Shown one piece after another: positions 7,542 to 16,833 of a DNA stretch of 64,000 bases. The DNA comes from JBBRVW01 sp038246545 (GTDB taxonomy: Bacteria; Actinomycetota; Actinomycetes; JACCUZ01), in the NCBI GenBank assembly GCA_038246545.1, contig JBBRVW010000008.1, positions 1-64,000 on the forward strand. The letters run 5' to 3'. Both the position numbers and the translations under genes were made by a program. Numbering within the stretch: position 1 is the first letter of the stretch; each line of letters begins with the position of its first letter. The notes beneath the pieces are model-generated. The model ran no database searches. It saw only the letters and a list, made by a program, of their open reading frames with translations, and was not told the DNA's origin.

Positions 7542-9227
7542 ATGAGCCACCCCCATCCCGAGCTCGGCGCGCCACCGTCGCTGCCCCGAGGCGGCCTGCG
7601 GGTCGTCGGCCTGGGCGGCCTCGGCGAGGTAGGCCGGAACATGACCGTCTTCGAGCACGCCGGCCGGCTGCTGGTCGTCGACTGCGGGGTACTGTTCCCC
7701 GAGGAGACGCAGCCCGGCGTCGACGTGATCCTGCCCGACTTCACGTGGATCCGGGACCGCCTGGACAAGATCGAGGCCATCGTTCTCACGCACGGTCACG
7801 AGGACCACATCGGCGGGGTCCCCTACCTGCTCCGGGAGCGTGCGGACATCCCGATCGTCGGCTCGAAGCTCACGCTCGCCTTCATCGCCGCGAAGCTCAA
7901 GGAGCACAAGATCACCCCGGTGACCCGTGAGGTCGCGGAAGGCCAGCGGAAGCGGTTCGGCCCGTTCGACCTCGAGTTCGTCGCGGTCAACCACTCGATC
8001 CCCGACGGCCTCGCGGTCGCGATCCGCACCGAGGCGGGGCTGGTGCTCCACACCGGCGACTTCAAGATGGACCAGTTCCCGCTCGACGACCGCATCACCG
8101 ACCTGCGCGCCTTCGCCCGTCTCGGCGAGGAGGGCGTCGACCTCTTCCTCACCGACTCGACCAACGCCGAGGTGCCGGGCTTCACGACCTCCGAGCGCGA
8201 GCTGTCGCCAGCGATCGAAGAGGTCTTCCGCACGGCGCCGCGCCGGATCATCGTGTCCAGCTTCGCCAGCCACGTGCACCGCATCCAGCAGGTGCTCGAT
8301 GCCGCCCACGAGCACGGGCGCAAGGTCGCCTTCGTCGGCCGCTCCATGGTGCGCAACATGGGCATCGCGCGCGACCTGGGCTACCTCGAGATCCCCAAGG
8401 GACTGGTCGTCGACCTGAAGGTCCTCGAGAAGCTCGCGGACGACAAGATCACTCTGATCTGCACCGGTTCCCAGGGCGAGCCGATGGCCGCCCTCTCCCG
8501 GATGGCCAACCGCGACCACATGATCCGCATCGGCAAGGGCGACACCGTCCTGCTCGCGAGCTCGCTGATCCCGGGCAACGAGAACGCCATCTACCGCGTC
8601 ATCAACGCTCTCACCCGCTGGGGAGCGAACGTCGTGCACAAGGGCAACGCCAAAGTGCACGTCTCCGGCCACGCCAGCGCCGGGGAGCTCGTGTACTGCT
8701 ACAACGTCGTCCGGCCGTCGAACGTCATGCCGGTGCACGGCGAGTGGCGTCACCTCACCGCCAACGCCGCCCTCGCCGTGCGTACCGGCGTCCCCGCCGA
8801 GAACGTCGTCATCGCCGAGGACGGCGTCGTGGTCGACCTGGTCGACGGGAAGGCGTCCATCACCGGCAAGGTGCCCGCCGGGCTCGTGTACGTCGACGGC
8901 ATGACCGTCGGCGGAGCCACCGAGGCCTCCCTCAAGGACCGCCGCACGCTCGCGGAGGAGGGCTTCGTCACCATCGTGTTGCTGGTCGACGCCGACACCG
9001 GCCGGCTCAGCGAGACACCGGACTTCCTGGCCCGCGGCTTCGTCCACGACGACAAGACGTTCGACGCCGTCGTCCCCCTCATCGAGGCAGCGCTCGCCAA
9101 GGCGGCTCAGGAGGGCATCGGCGAGCAGCACCAGCTCGAGCAGCTCGTGCACCGCACGGTCAGCCGCTGGGCACACTCCACCTACCGCCGCAGCCCGGTG
9201 ATCCTCCCGATCATCATCGACGCCTGA
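7542..9227 (+). CDS. rnj: Ribonuclease J
   Basis: Metallo-beta-lactamase/beta-CASP ribonuclease of 561 aa with endonuclease and 5'-3' exonuclease activity on RNA. The zinc motif THGHEDHIGG is at residues 83-92, further ligands lie in HTGDFKMD and HVSGHAS, and the beta-CASP region is SSFASHVHRIQQVLDAA. The PVHGEWRHL block near residue 400 is typical of RNase J. ATG 7542 is preceded by AGGA at 8 nt. Here it is not next to dapA, its common actinobacterial neighbour, but follows prfC. Confidence 0.96.
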   Translation: MSHPHPELGAPPSLPRGGLRVVGLGGLGEVGRNMTVFEHAGRLLVVDCGVLFPEETQPGVDVILPDFTWIRDRLDKIEAIVLTHGHEDHIGGVPYLLRERADIPIVGSKLTLAFIAAKLKEHKITPVTREVAEGQRKRFGPFDLEFVAVNHSIPDGLAVAIRTEAGLVLHTGDFKMDQFPLDDRITDLRAFARLGEEGVDLFLTDSTNAEVPGFTTSERELSPAIEEVFRTAPRRIIVSSFASHVHRIQQVLDAAHEHGRKVAFVGRSMVRNMGIARDLGYLEIPKGLVVDLKVLEKLADDKITLICTGSQGEPMAALSRMANRDHMIRIGKGDTVLLASSLIPGNENAIYRVINALTRWGANVVHKGNAKVHVSGHASAGELVYCYNVVRPSNVMPVHGEWRHLTANAALAVRTGVPAENVVIAEDGVVVDLVDGKASITGKVPAGLVYVDGMTVGGATEASLKDRRTLAEEGFVTIVLLVDADTGRLSETPDFLARGFVHDDKTFDAVVPLIEAALAKAAQEGIGEQHQLEQLVHRTVSRWAHSTYRRSPVILPIIIDA

Positions 9228-9239
9228 GCCGGGAGGCGG

Positions 9240-10778
9240 TCAGTGGCTGGACAGCCGGCCGGACAACCGGTCGTGCATGTGGTCGCTGGCCGGGTTGAGC
9301 CCGAGGATCCGAACGGTCTTCCCGCGGAGGGCGTACTTGTGGGTGACCGCGTCGAGCGCGGCGACGGAGGACGCGTCCCAGACATGTGACTGGGACAGGT
9401 CGATCACCACGCGGTCGGGGTCGTGGGCGTAGTCGAACTGGGTGACCAGGTCGTTGCTGGACGCGAAGAACAGCGCGCCGTGCACCGAGTAGATGACCTC
9501 GCCACCCTCGGGGTCGGTGACCGAGGTGACCTCGACCAGGTGCGCCACCCGACGGGCGAAGAGCACCATCGCGGTCAGGGTGCCGGCGATCACCCCGTAC
9601 GCCAGGTTGTGGGTGGCGACGACGACGACAACCGTGACGACCATGACAGCGGTCTCGCTCTTGGGCATCCTGCGCAGCGTTGCGGGGGCTACCGAGTGCC
9701 AGTCGAAAGTGAGCCCGGCCACCACGATCATGATCGCGACGAGGGCTGCCATCGGGATCGTCGCGACCAGGGGACCGAGGGCGACGACGAGGACCAGCAG
9801 GAACATGCCGGCGAGGAACGTCGACAGTCGGGTGCGGGCGCCTGAGGTCTTCACGTTGATCATCGTCTGGCCGATCATCGCGCAGCCGCCCATCCCGCCG
9901 AACAGGCCGGTGACCACGTTGGCGACGCCCTGTCCCCAGGACTCGCGGGTCTTGGAGGAGTGCGTGTCGGTGATGTCGTCGACGAGCTTGGCGGTCATCA
10001 GCGACTCCATCAGCCCCACCAGCGCGAGAGCCAGCGCGTAGGGCAGCAGGATGCGAAGCGTCTCGAGGGTGTACGGCACGTCGGGCAGACCGAGCGTGGG
10101 CAGCGAGCCGGGCAGCTCGCCCTCGTCCCCGACGGTGGGGACGGCGACGGCCGCGGCGGTCGTGAGAACTGTGAGCACCACGATGGCGACCAACGGCGCC
10201 GGGACGGCCTTCATCAGCTTGGGCAGGCCGAGGATGATCGCCAGCGCGAGGGCGACGAGCGGGTACACCAACCATGGCACGGAGAGCAGGTGTGGCAGCT
10301 GCGCGAGGAAGATGAGGATGGCCAGCGCGTTGACGAAGCCGACCATGACGCTGCGTGGGACGAACCGCATGAGCTTCGCCACCCCCAGCGCACCCAGCGC
10401 GACCTGGATCAGGCCGCCGAGGATGACCGCGGCGATCAGGTAGTCCAGGCCCTGCTCCCGGACCAGCGGCGCCACGACCAGGGCGATGGCGCCGGTCGCG
10501 GCCGAGATCATGGCCGGCCGGCCGCCGGTGACCGAGATGACGACGGCCATGGTGAACGAGGCGAACAGTCCGACGCTGGGGTCGACTCCGGCCAGGATGG
10601 AGAAAGAGATCGCCTCGGGGATGAGGGCCAGGGCTACGACGAGACCGGCGAGGACCTCGGTCCGCGCGACCCGGGGCGCGAGCCACTCAGGGCGGCCGGG
10701 AGGCAGCCAACGCAGCCCCGCGGCGAGCGTGCGGCGGGGAGCGTCAGTGGGCGTGTCGGTGGGCGTGGCGGGCGGCAT
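9240..10778 (-). CDS. SulP-family anion transporter with STAS domain
   Basis: Integral membrane protein of 512 aa. The N-terminal transporter domain begins after a soluble leader (residues 1-35) and shows the SulP signature region ALIPEAISFSILAGVDPSVG, then about ten to twelve membrane helices. The STAS domain forms the last 110 residues (VIDLSQSHVWDASSVAALDAV). Substrate is sulfate, bicarbonate or another anion and cannot be settled from sequence; no cysA/T/W or carbonic anhydrase gene is nearby. ATG 10778 follows GAAAGG, which is buried in a hairpin. The gene is convergent with rnj (13 bp between stops). Confidence 0.9.
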   Translation of the reverse strand: MPPATPTDTPTDAPRRTLAAGLRWLPPGRPEWLAPRVARTEVLAGLVVALALIPEAISFSILAGVDPSVGLFASFTMAVVISVTGGRPAMISAATGAIALVVAPLVREQGLDYLIAAVILGGLIQVALGALGVAKLMRFVPRSVMVGFVNALAILIFLAQLPHLLSVPWLVYPLVALALAIILGLPKLMKAVPAPLVAIVVLTVLTTAAAVAVPTVGDEGELPGSLPTLGLPDVPYTLETLRILLPYALALALVGLMESLMTAKLVDDITDTHSSKTRESWGQGVANVVTGLFGGMGGCAMIGQTMINVKTSGARTRLSTFLAGMFLLVLVVALGPLVATIPMAALVAIMIVVAGLTFDWHSVAPATLRRMPKSETAVMVVTVVVVVATHNLAYGVIAGTLTAMVLFARRVAHLVEVTSVTDPEGGEVIYSVHGALFFASSNDLVTQFDYAHDPDRVVIDLSQSHVWDASSVAALDAVTHKYALRGKTVRILGLNPASDHMHDRLSGRLSSH

Positions 10779-10779
10779 A

Positions 10780-10800
10780 GCGCCTTTCGGGAAAAGGCGC
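10780..10800 (-). promoter_or_regulatory. Hairpin that hides the sulP ribosome-binding site
   Basis: On the minus strand GCGCCTTT pairs with AAAGGCGC across a 5-nt loop, and the second arm carries the GAAAGG Shine-Dalgarno sequence, one nucleotide before the ATG. Opening the hairpin would be needed for initiation, so it could act as a translational switch. Confidence 0.5.
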
Positions 10801-11016
10801 GCACGTGCAGGACTGGAGCGCGACCACAGCGTGGTCGGACACCGGTCTGCGCGTACGCGCGGAAGAGGTCGGGTTCGTGGGTGGCAGGATCGGGGGACGC
10901 ACCATGCTGATGGCCAGGCTGAGCACGTCGGGAGAACAGCGGTGCCGCGGCGACGACCGGCGAGCGGCATGACCCCGATACCGTGGACGTGGATGGCTCC
11001 GTGCAGGGCCGACGAT

Positions 11017-11037
11017 TCCTCGGACGTGGTCCGAGGA
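11017..11037. repeat. 9-bp inverted repeat upstream of tRNA-Arg
   Basis: TCCTCGGAC, loop GTG, GTCCGAGGA. It lies 31 bp before the tRNA. It could be a terminator for unseen rightward transcription or a regulatory site; the 10.8-11.07 kb gap holds nothing else I can support. Confidence 0.4.
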
Positions 11038-11068
11038 GGGCCGGCCCCGAGGGACGTACGGATCCCCC

Positions 11069-11141
11069 GCGCCCGTAGCTCAGTGGATAGAGCGACTGCC
11101 TTCTAAGCAGTTGGTCGCAGGTTCGATCCCTGCCGGGCGCG
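11069..11141 (+). tRNA. tRNA-Arg (TCT)
   Basis: Full cloverleaf of 73 nt: acceptor GCGCCCG pairing CGGGCGC, D stem GCTC/GAGC, anticodon stem ACTGC/GCAGT with loop CTTCTAA (anticodon TCT at 11102-11104), T stem GCAGG/CCTGC with loop TTCGATC. CCA is not encoded. It reads the rare AGA codon. Confidence 0.97.
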
Positions 11142-11234
11142 CGGCTGGTCGAGCTCGTCAGGGCGCTTCGTGAGGAAGACGCGGTCCGACCTGTAGATCG
11201 ACCCCGGTGCGCGGCTGATCGGACGGGCCGCGGC

Positions 11235-11477
11235 TCAGAGGTCGTACACCCGGACCCAGTCGACCGACATCGTCGAGAGCGTCGTCGGTGACCGCTGCGC
11301 CTCGACGACGACGAGGACCTTCGTCACCCGGCCGGACGCCGCAGTAGCGCTCGTGGGCGCCGCGGGGACGACCGCCACCGCGACGACCGACAGCACGATG
11401 AGCGGACCGGGGCACCCCGCTCGGCGGCGCGTCCACACCCCACCCGGTACCGGCACCGCAGCACCTCCCCCACGCAC
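11235..11477 (-). pseudogene. Collapsed copy of the phosphoesterase-GH16 gene
   Basis: A short frame (80 codons from GTG 11477, or 73 from an inner GTG with GGGGGAGG before it) begins with a signal peptide and RVTKVLVVVE, the first strand of the phosphoesterase domain, then after seven unrelated residues jumps to LSTMSVDWVRVYDL, the last 14 residues of the GH16 domain. About 450 codons are missing compared with the two neighbouring paralogues. The frame is intact, so a short secreted peptide could still be made, but neither enzyme domain remains. This is an internal deletion in a tandem gene family. Confidence 0.75.
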
Positions 11478-11546
11478 CGGTCAGCGTGCCAGACCGACCG
11501 GGCCGGGGTCTCGGGAATCCGGCAACCAGGACCGGAGGTGGGGGCG

Positions 11547-13187
11547 CTAGCCCAGGTTGTAGACGCGGACCCAGTCCACCGACATGGTCGACAGCTTCGC
11601 CGAGCCGCCGAACCAGTCCAGCTGAAGGGTCTGGTGCATCGGACCGGGCGGCAGGTGCGACGTGTCGGTGTCCTGGAACCAGACGGCGCCGTCGAGGTAG
11701 CCGGTGATGCCGGACGGCGTCCACTCCACGGCGAAGTTGTGCCACCGGGTCATGTCGACCGTCTTGGCGGCGTAGGTCTGGCTGGAGCAGCTGTAGTGCA
11801 GGAAGAACTGCACCTTCGACGTGTCGGAGGTCGCCTCGGCGTAGTCGATCTCCGGGCACGAGCCACCGGAGCTGTCCGGCCACAAGATCGCCACGGGGTG
11901 GTACTGCGAGTCCCGGACGTTCGTCCGCATCCGGACCTCCCAGCGGCCGTACTTGCGGTGGTCGAACTTCGCCGACATGCCGCCGGTGGTGCCGTTGGTG
12001 TCCCCTGTGACCGTGACGACCGAGCCGTCGACGTGCCACGCCGACGGCCGGCGCAGGCCGTTGCCGCTGTGGCCGGCCGAGTCGTACATGCTCCACTTCG
12101 CCGAGCTGGGCGAGCCCGTGTAGCCGAACTCGTCACCGGCCACGACCGGTCCCCACCCGTGCTGCGCTGCGGCCTGCACGCCGTCTCCGGACGATGCCGG
12201 GGGTGGTGCCGGCACCGGGGGTGGCACCGACGGTGAGGCCTTCGTCGGCGGTGCCGACGGCTTCGGGCTGCGGCCGGCGGTGCGCCGCCCGACCCGGAGA
12301 CCGAACGCCTTGGCCATGTCAGGCGCCGTCGCTGCAGCGCGCAACCGCTTCGCGCCGATCACGTCGTCGATGAACCGGGTCAGCGAGTAGTGGGTCAGCG
12401 CCTTCGTGACGACCTTGCCGGACAGGCTCGGGTGCATCACCACCGTGAGGACCTTGTTGCCCGACTTCTTGTCGTCCTCGTCCGCGGTCAGCACCACTGC
12501 CAGTCGCCCGGACTTCCAGTCCGGCCCGGCTTTCACCTTGCGCATGAGGGTCTTGAACCAGGTGTCGGCGGTCGTTAGGGAGCAGTCGTGAGCGTCGTTG
12601 CACAGGTCGGGAACGACCAGCCCGACGTTCGGCAGCGACCCTGCGGCGATGTCGGCACCCAGCCGCGCGGTCGACCGGTCGAACTTCCGGCAGGCGGTCC
12701 GCTCCCGGGTGAAGTACGCCCAGGGGTTGTGCTTGACGGCGGAGCGGCCGGTGTCGGTCGTCATGCACCGCGACGTCATGCCCTCGGCGTACGTCCTCGC
12801 CGTCTTGCCGCGGGCGAGCGCCTGACCGAAGATCGTCCGCCCACGCAGCCGGTGCGACGAGGGCGGGTCGTCGTCCGAGATCCCGTGGGTCCGGCCCGAT
12901 ACCAGCGCGACGTAGTTGGGCAGTGAGGGGTGCGCGATCGCGGACCAACCCGAGGCGTACCCGTACTTCTTCGCCTGCGCGAAGGCGTAGGGCATGCCGG
13001 ACTGCATCTGCGCCAGCGAGTGGTTCTCCTCCACCACGACGAGGACCTTCCGGACCCGCGCGGGCGCGGCCGAGGCCAACGTGGACCCGGTCGGCAGCAC
13101 TGCTGCCAGCACGGCTACCACCGCCACGGCGACGACGAGGAGGCGGGCCCGGACCGGAACCCGGCTGAGACGTTGCGTGTCGAGCAT
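11547..13187 (-). CDS. Secreted phosphoesterase-GH16 glycoside hydrolase fusion
   Basis: Protein of 546 aa. Residues 1-41 form a Sec signal peptide ending ASA. Residues about 45-300 are an acid phosphatase/phospholipase C-type phosphoesterase domain (VVVEENHSLAQMQ, HPSLPNYVALVSG, VVPDLCNDAHDC, VVLTADEDD). A Pro/Ser-rich linker follows, then a GH16 jelly roll with the catalytic ExDxxE as EIDYAE at about residues 446-451. ATG 13187 is preceded by GAAAGG at 6 nt. It probably acts on an extracellular beta-glucan or galactan and a phosphate ester; the true substrates are unknown. It is the only intact member of three tandem copies. Confidence 0.85.
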   Translation of the reverse strand: MLDTQRLSRVPVRARLLVVAVAVVAVLAAVLPTGSTLASAAPARVRKVLVVVEENHSLAQMQSGMPYAFAQAKKYGYASGWSAIAHPSLPNYVALVSGRTHGISDDDPPSSHRLRGRTIFGQALARGKTARTYAEGMTSRCMTTDTGRSAVKHNPWAYFTRERTACRKFDRSTARLGADIAAGSLPNVGLVVPDLCNDAHDCSLTTADTWFKTLMRKVKAGPDWKSGRLAVVLTADEDDKKSGNKVLTVVMHPSLSGKVVTKALTHYSLTRFIDDVIGAKRLRAAATAPDMAKAFGLRVGRRTAGRSPKPSAPPTKASPSVPPPVPAPPPASSGDGVQAAAQHGWGPVVAGDEFGYTGSPSSAKWSMYDSAGHSGNGLRRPSAWHVDGSVVTVTGDTNGTTGGMSAKFDHRKYGRWEVRMRTNVRDSQYHPVAILWPDSSGGSCPEIDYAEATSDTSKVQFFLHYSCSSQTYAAKTVDMTRWHNFAVEWTPSGITGYLDGAVWFQDTDTSHLPPGPMHQTLQLDWFGGSAKLSTMSVDWVRVYNLG

Positions 13188-13278
13188 GGACAGCCTTTCG
13201 GGACGACCCCCGACCACAGGATGCCAGAGTCGGCCCGCGGCCCGCCCCGCCGTGCTCAGGGCGGACCACGGAGTGGGA

Positions 13279-15116
13279 CTACAGGTCGTAGACGCGGATC
13301 CAGTCGATCGACATCGTCGAGGCCTTGGTGGCCGTGCCGTCGGGGAACCAGTCCAGCTGCAGGGTCTGGTGCATCGAGCCGGGCGGCAGGTGCGCGACGT
13401 CGCTGTCCCGGAACCACACCGCACCGTCCAGGTAGCCCGTCACGCCCGCCGGGGTCCACTCCACGGCGTAGGTGTGCCACTGCGTCATGTCGACGGCCTT
13501 GCTCACCGACGTCCGCTTCGACGAGCAGCCGTAGTGCTGGAAGAACCGCACCAACGACGGGTCCGACGTGGACTCGACGTAGTCGATCTCCGGGCAGGTT
13601 GTCCGGTCACCGTCCGGCCACAGGATCGCCACCGGGTGGTACTTCGGGTCCCGCGCGCTGGTCCGCAGCCGAAGCTCCCACCGGCCGTACTGACGCCGGT
13701 CGAACCGCGCCGACATGCCACCGGTCGTGCCGGCCGAGTCACCGGTCACCGTGGCCACCGACCGTCCACGTTCCACGCCGACGACCGGCGCAGCCCCTCG
13801 CCGCGGTGTCCGGCCGAGTTGTACAGGTTCCACTTCGCCGGGCTCGGCAGCCCCGTGTAGTCGAACTCGTCACCCGCGACCACCGGACCCCACCCGTTCA
13901 CCACCGCCGCCTGCTGCTCCGACCGCGCCGGCAGCGCCGACGTCGTGGTCGGAGCCGGAACCGGAGCCGTCGTCGTCGTGATCGGAGCCGGAGTCGTCGT
14001 CGTCGTGATCGGAGCCGGAACCGGAGCCGCCGACGTCGTGGTCGGAGCCGGAGCCTTCGTGGTCGTGGTCGGCGCCGGAGCCGGAGCCTTCGTGGTCGTG
14101 GTCGGCGCCGGAACCGGAGCCTTCGTGGTCGTGGTCGGCGCCGGAACCGGAGCCTTCGTGGTCGTGGTCGGCGCCAGCGCCGTCGTCGTGGTCGGAGCCG
14201 GAGCCGGCGCTGCCCCGGCGACGGCCAGGCCGAAGGCCGCCGCCATGTCCGGCGCGGCCGCGGCCGCGTTCAACCGTCCGACCCCGGCGACGTCCGCGTA
14301 GAACCGCGTGAGCGAGTAGTGGGTGAGCGGGGTCGTCACGACCTTCCCGGCGAGGCTGGGGTGCATCACGACGGTGAGCACCTTGTTGCCGGACGCCTTG
14401 TCGTCCTCGTCGGCCGTGAGGACGACGGCCAGGTGCCCGGACTTCCAGTCCGGGCCGGCGTACACCTGGGTCATGAGGTTCTCGAACCACGCGTCCGCCG
14501 TGGCGAGCGGGCAGTCGTGGGCGTCGTGGCAGAGGTCGGGCACGACCATCCCGACGTTGGGCAGCGCACCGGCCGAGATGTCGGCCGCCAGCCTGGTGGT
14601 GGGAACGTCATCGGTGCCGCACTGGCTGCGCTCGGCGGTGAAGTAGGCCCACGGGTTGTGCTTGACGGCATAGCGACCGGTGTTCGTGAGCATGCAGTTG
14701 GAGGTCATTCCCTCCGCGTACGTTGCGGCGGTACGGCCTGCGGCGATCGCCTGACCGAACACGGTCGGCCCGGCCAGGGGGTGCGACGACGGCGGGTTGT
14801 TGTCGGTCACGCCCTGCGTGCTGCCCGAGACGATGCCGATGTAGTTGGGCAGCGACGGGTGCGTCAGGGCGGTCCAGTTCGTGGCGTAGCCGTAGGTCGT
14901 CGCCTGGGCGAAGGCGTACGGCATGCCGGACTGCATCTGCGCGAGGGAGTGGTTCTCCTCCACGATCGTCAGGACCTTCGTCACCGGGGACGGCGCGGGG
15001 CTCGCCGTGGCGGACACGACCGGCAGCAGGGCTGCCAGCACGGCGACGACGGCCCCGAGCGGGACGAGCGGGTGAACCTTTCTGGGCATGCGGACAGCAC
15101 GGTGCTTGGCAGGCAC
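13279..15116 (-). pseudogene. Phosphoesterase-GH16 paralogue with a frameshift
   Basis: Starts at GTG 15116 behind GAAAGG (7 nt), with a signal peptide, a complete phosphoesterase domain (TIVEENHSLAQMQ, VVPDLCHDAHDC, LTADEDD), a long Ala/Pro/Thr linker and the start of a GH16 domain. At about 13762 one base is missing relative to the paralogue (DG then SV.TVTGD), so the frame stops at 13746. The rest of GH16, including EIDYVE and WIRVYDL, continues intact in the next frame to TAG 13279. As read, the product is 456 aa: phosphoesterase plus linker with a broken GH16. A sequencing error is possible because both halves look well preserved. Confidence 0.8.
13940..14215 (-). repeat. Repeat-rich linker of the GH16 paralogue
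   Basis: The linker is encoded by imperfect repeats, the clearest being 33-bp units that give TTTTKAPVPAP several times, with shorter Thr/Pro/Ala variants on both sides. The intact paralogue has a short Pro/Ser linker at the same place, so this linker has expanded. It is the kind of O-glycosylatable spacer found in secreted actinobacterial enzymes. Confidence 0.85.
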
Positions 15117-15396
15117 GGCGGAACCTTTCGGATACCCCGTCGGACAGGGTCGGTGGGCGGCGGCACTGACTCGCCACCCGGCGTCGCCGCGGGGCCGCCC
15201 CGCAGGGCCTGTCCGGGCCGGTGGAGTCCCGGCCCTCCCGTGTCGTCGGACTTCTCGACGTTACCCAGCGGCACGCCGGGTGCCACCTCGTCACAGGCAA
15301 AGAATGGATAGATCCCTACGAGCGCGACAAACGGAGCCGTCACGCTGGGCGCGCACCTGGATGGCTCGATCGAACGAGGTCGAGGGAGCCCGTGTC

Positions 15397-15807
15397 CTAG
15401 CCGTGCGAGCCGTTGCCGCGCTCGGTGCGGGCCTGCTCGCGCAGCCGGGCCACCAGCCGGGCCAGCCGCCGTCGCGAGTCCTCCTGCACGCGGGTGGCGA
15501 CAAGGAACTCAGCCGCCTCGATGCGGACCGCTTCGGACTGCCACGAGGTGCGGACTCCGTAGATCATCGGCTCGGCACTCTCAGCACTCTCGGCACTCCG
15601 CGCGGTCTTCGCGGATTCGTCGCTCGCGGCGCTCGTGCCGGCGGGCTCCGGTCCGAGCGACGGCGGGGTCACGTCCGCCGGGGCGGGTCCGTGCTGGGCC
15701 GGCGTCCGGGCCACCGTCCCGGCCTCGTGCTCACCGGGTTCGTCCAGGACCGCCGGGGGGAGGTCGTGGTGGACCTCCAGCCGGTCTCGCCGGGCGCGGG
15801 TACCCAT
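15397..15807 (-). CDS. Hypothetical protein with C-terminal helix
   Basis: Predicted 136 aa from ATG 15807, which has GAGGAG at 6 nt. The N-terminal half is low-complexity, rich in Pro, Glu, Ala and Ser (including a short SAESAESAE run). The last 45 residues form a charged amphipathic helix (SEAVRIEAAEFLVATRVQE and following). No signal peptide or family is recognised. Flanking gaps 15117-15396 and 15808-16031 hold no gene I can support. Confidence 0.5.
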   Translation of the reverse strand: MGTRARRDRLEVHHDLPPAVLDEPGEHEAGTVARTPAQHGPAPADVTPPSLGPEPAGTSAASDESAKTARSAESAESAEPMIYGVRTSWQSEAVRIEAAEFLVATRVQEDSRRRLARLVARLREQARTERGNGSHG

Positions 15808-16031
15808 GGGTGGACTCCTCAGATCGGCAGCGCCGGTGCTGCCCTTCCATGGTGCGCCCGCACCGCCACGTCGCACACGGTCCGGTGGTCACGTTTCGGC
15901 AATGATTCGTCACCGTGTGTAACGCCAGTCACCTCCGTTCCTCCGCCCCCTCCGCGTCCCCGGACCCGGCGCCGGCGCCGGTGGCCCGCGGCCGCCGGCG
16001 GTCCGGGCGCAGCCGTCCGCGATCGGCCCTC

Positions 16032-16037
16032 TAGGGT
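16032..16037 (+). promoter_or_regulatory. -10 box of orn, leaderless
   Basis: TAGGGT, 6 nt, then ATG 16044. No Shine-Dalgarno sequence. Confidence 0.6.
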
Positions 16038-16043
16038 GCGCCC

Positions 16044-16658
16044 ATGGCGGAGCGCAACGACCGGATGGTCTGGATCGACTGCGAGATGACCGGGCTCGAG
16101 CTCGGTCGGGACGCGCTGGTCGAGGTGGCCGTGCTCGTCACCGACTCTGACCTCAACGTCCTGGGCGACGGGGTCGACGTCGTGATCAAGCCGCCGCCGG
16201 AGGCGCTCGACGGCATGCCCGACGTCGTCCGGGAGATGCACACGAGCTCCGGCCTGCTCGACGAGCTCGACGCCGGGACGACCCTCGCTGACGCGCAGGC
16301 CAAGGTGCTCGCCTACGTGAAGGAGCACGTGCCGACGGCCCGCAAGGCTCCGCTGGCCGGCAACTCGGTCTACGTCGACCGCGGCTTCCTGGCGCGGGAC
16401 ATGCCCGAGCTGGACGAGCACCTCCACTACCGGCTGGTCGACGTGTCGTCGATCAAGGAGCTGGTGCGTCGCTGGTTCCCGCGGATCTACTTCAACTCCC
16501 CCAGCAAGCACGGCGGCCATCGCGCCCTGGTGGACATCCGGGAGAGCATCGAGGAACTGAAGTTCTACCGCGAGGCGGTGTTCGTTCAGCAGCCCGGACC
16601 CGACTCCGAGGCGGTCAAGGCCATCGCCCAGCGCTTCGAGCTCGGCCCCGACGCCTGA
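16044..16658 (+). CDS. orn: Oligoribonuclease
   Basis: DEDDh 3'-5' exoribonuclease of 204 aa that degrades 2-5-mer RNAs and pGpG to mononucleotides. The first catalytic motif is WIDCEMTGLEL (residues 11-21), the second is in GNSVYVDRGFL with ARDMPELDEHLHYR, and the third is HRALVDIRESIEELKFYR. Length is the normal family size. It is monocistronic, with a hairpin 6 bp past the stop and tRNA-His after that, a neighbourhood common in actinobacteria. Confidence 0.97.
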   Translation: MAERNDRMVWIDCEMTGLELGRDALVEVAVLVTDSDLNVLGDGVDVVIKPPPEALDGMPDVVREMHTSSGLLDELDAGTTLADAQAKVLAYVKEHVPTARKAPLAGNSVYVDRGFLARDMPELDEHLHYRLVDVSSIKELVRRWFPRIYFNSPSKHGGHRALVDIRESIEELKFYREAVFVQQPGPDSEAVKAIAQRFELGPDA

Positions 16659-16664
16659 CCGTCG

Positions 16665-16683
16665 CTCGGACATGCTGTCCGAG
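16665..16683 (+). terminator. orn terminator hairpin
   Basis: CTCGGACA, loop TGC, TGTCCGAG, six bases after the orn stop and ahead of the tRNA-His promoter. Confidence 0.65.
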
Positions 16684-16700
16684 GCCGGCCCGGCCGCCTG

Positions 16701-16706
16701 TATGAT
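16701..16706 (+). promoter_or_regulatory. -10 box of tRNA-His
   Basis: TATGAT, 27 bp before the tRNA 5' end. The -35 region is weak. Confidence 0.5.
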
Positions 16707-16733
16707 CCTGTCGCCGCGCGAGCGGTGCACGTG

Positions 16734-16809
16734 GTGGGTGTAGCTCAGCTGGTAGAGCACCTGGTTGTGGTCCAGGTGGCCGCGGGTTCAAGTCCCGTCA
16801 CTCACCCCA
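16734..16809 (+). tRNA. tRNA-His (GTG)
   Basis: Acceptor GTGGGTG pairs with CACTCAC; the base before it, G16733, pairs with discriminator C16806 as the G-1 required for histidine tRNA. Anticodon stem CCTGG/CCAGG with loop TTGTGGT (anticodon GTG at 16767-16769). CCA is encoded at 16807-16809. Confidence 0.97.
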
Positions 16810-16833
16810 CGTGGCGCAGGCCTCCGGCCCGCG

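Noticed and set aside
6390..9227. 945-codon ORF running from prfC into rnj
   Set aside because: The upstream part is a shadow of prfC; RNase J starts at ATG 7542 with its own ribosome site.
13940..14215. Possible CRISPR array
   Set aside because: The repeats are contiguous coding repeats without unique spacers and encode a Thr/Pro/Ala linker. No CRISPR array or cas gene is present in the window.
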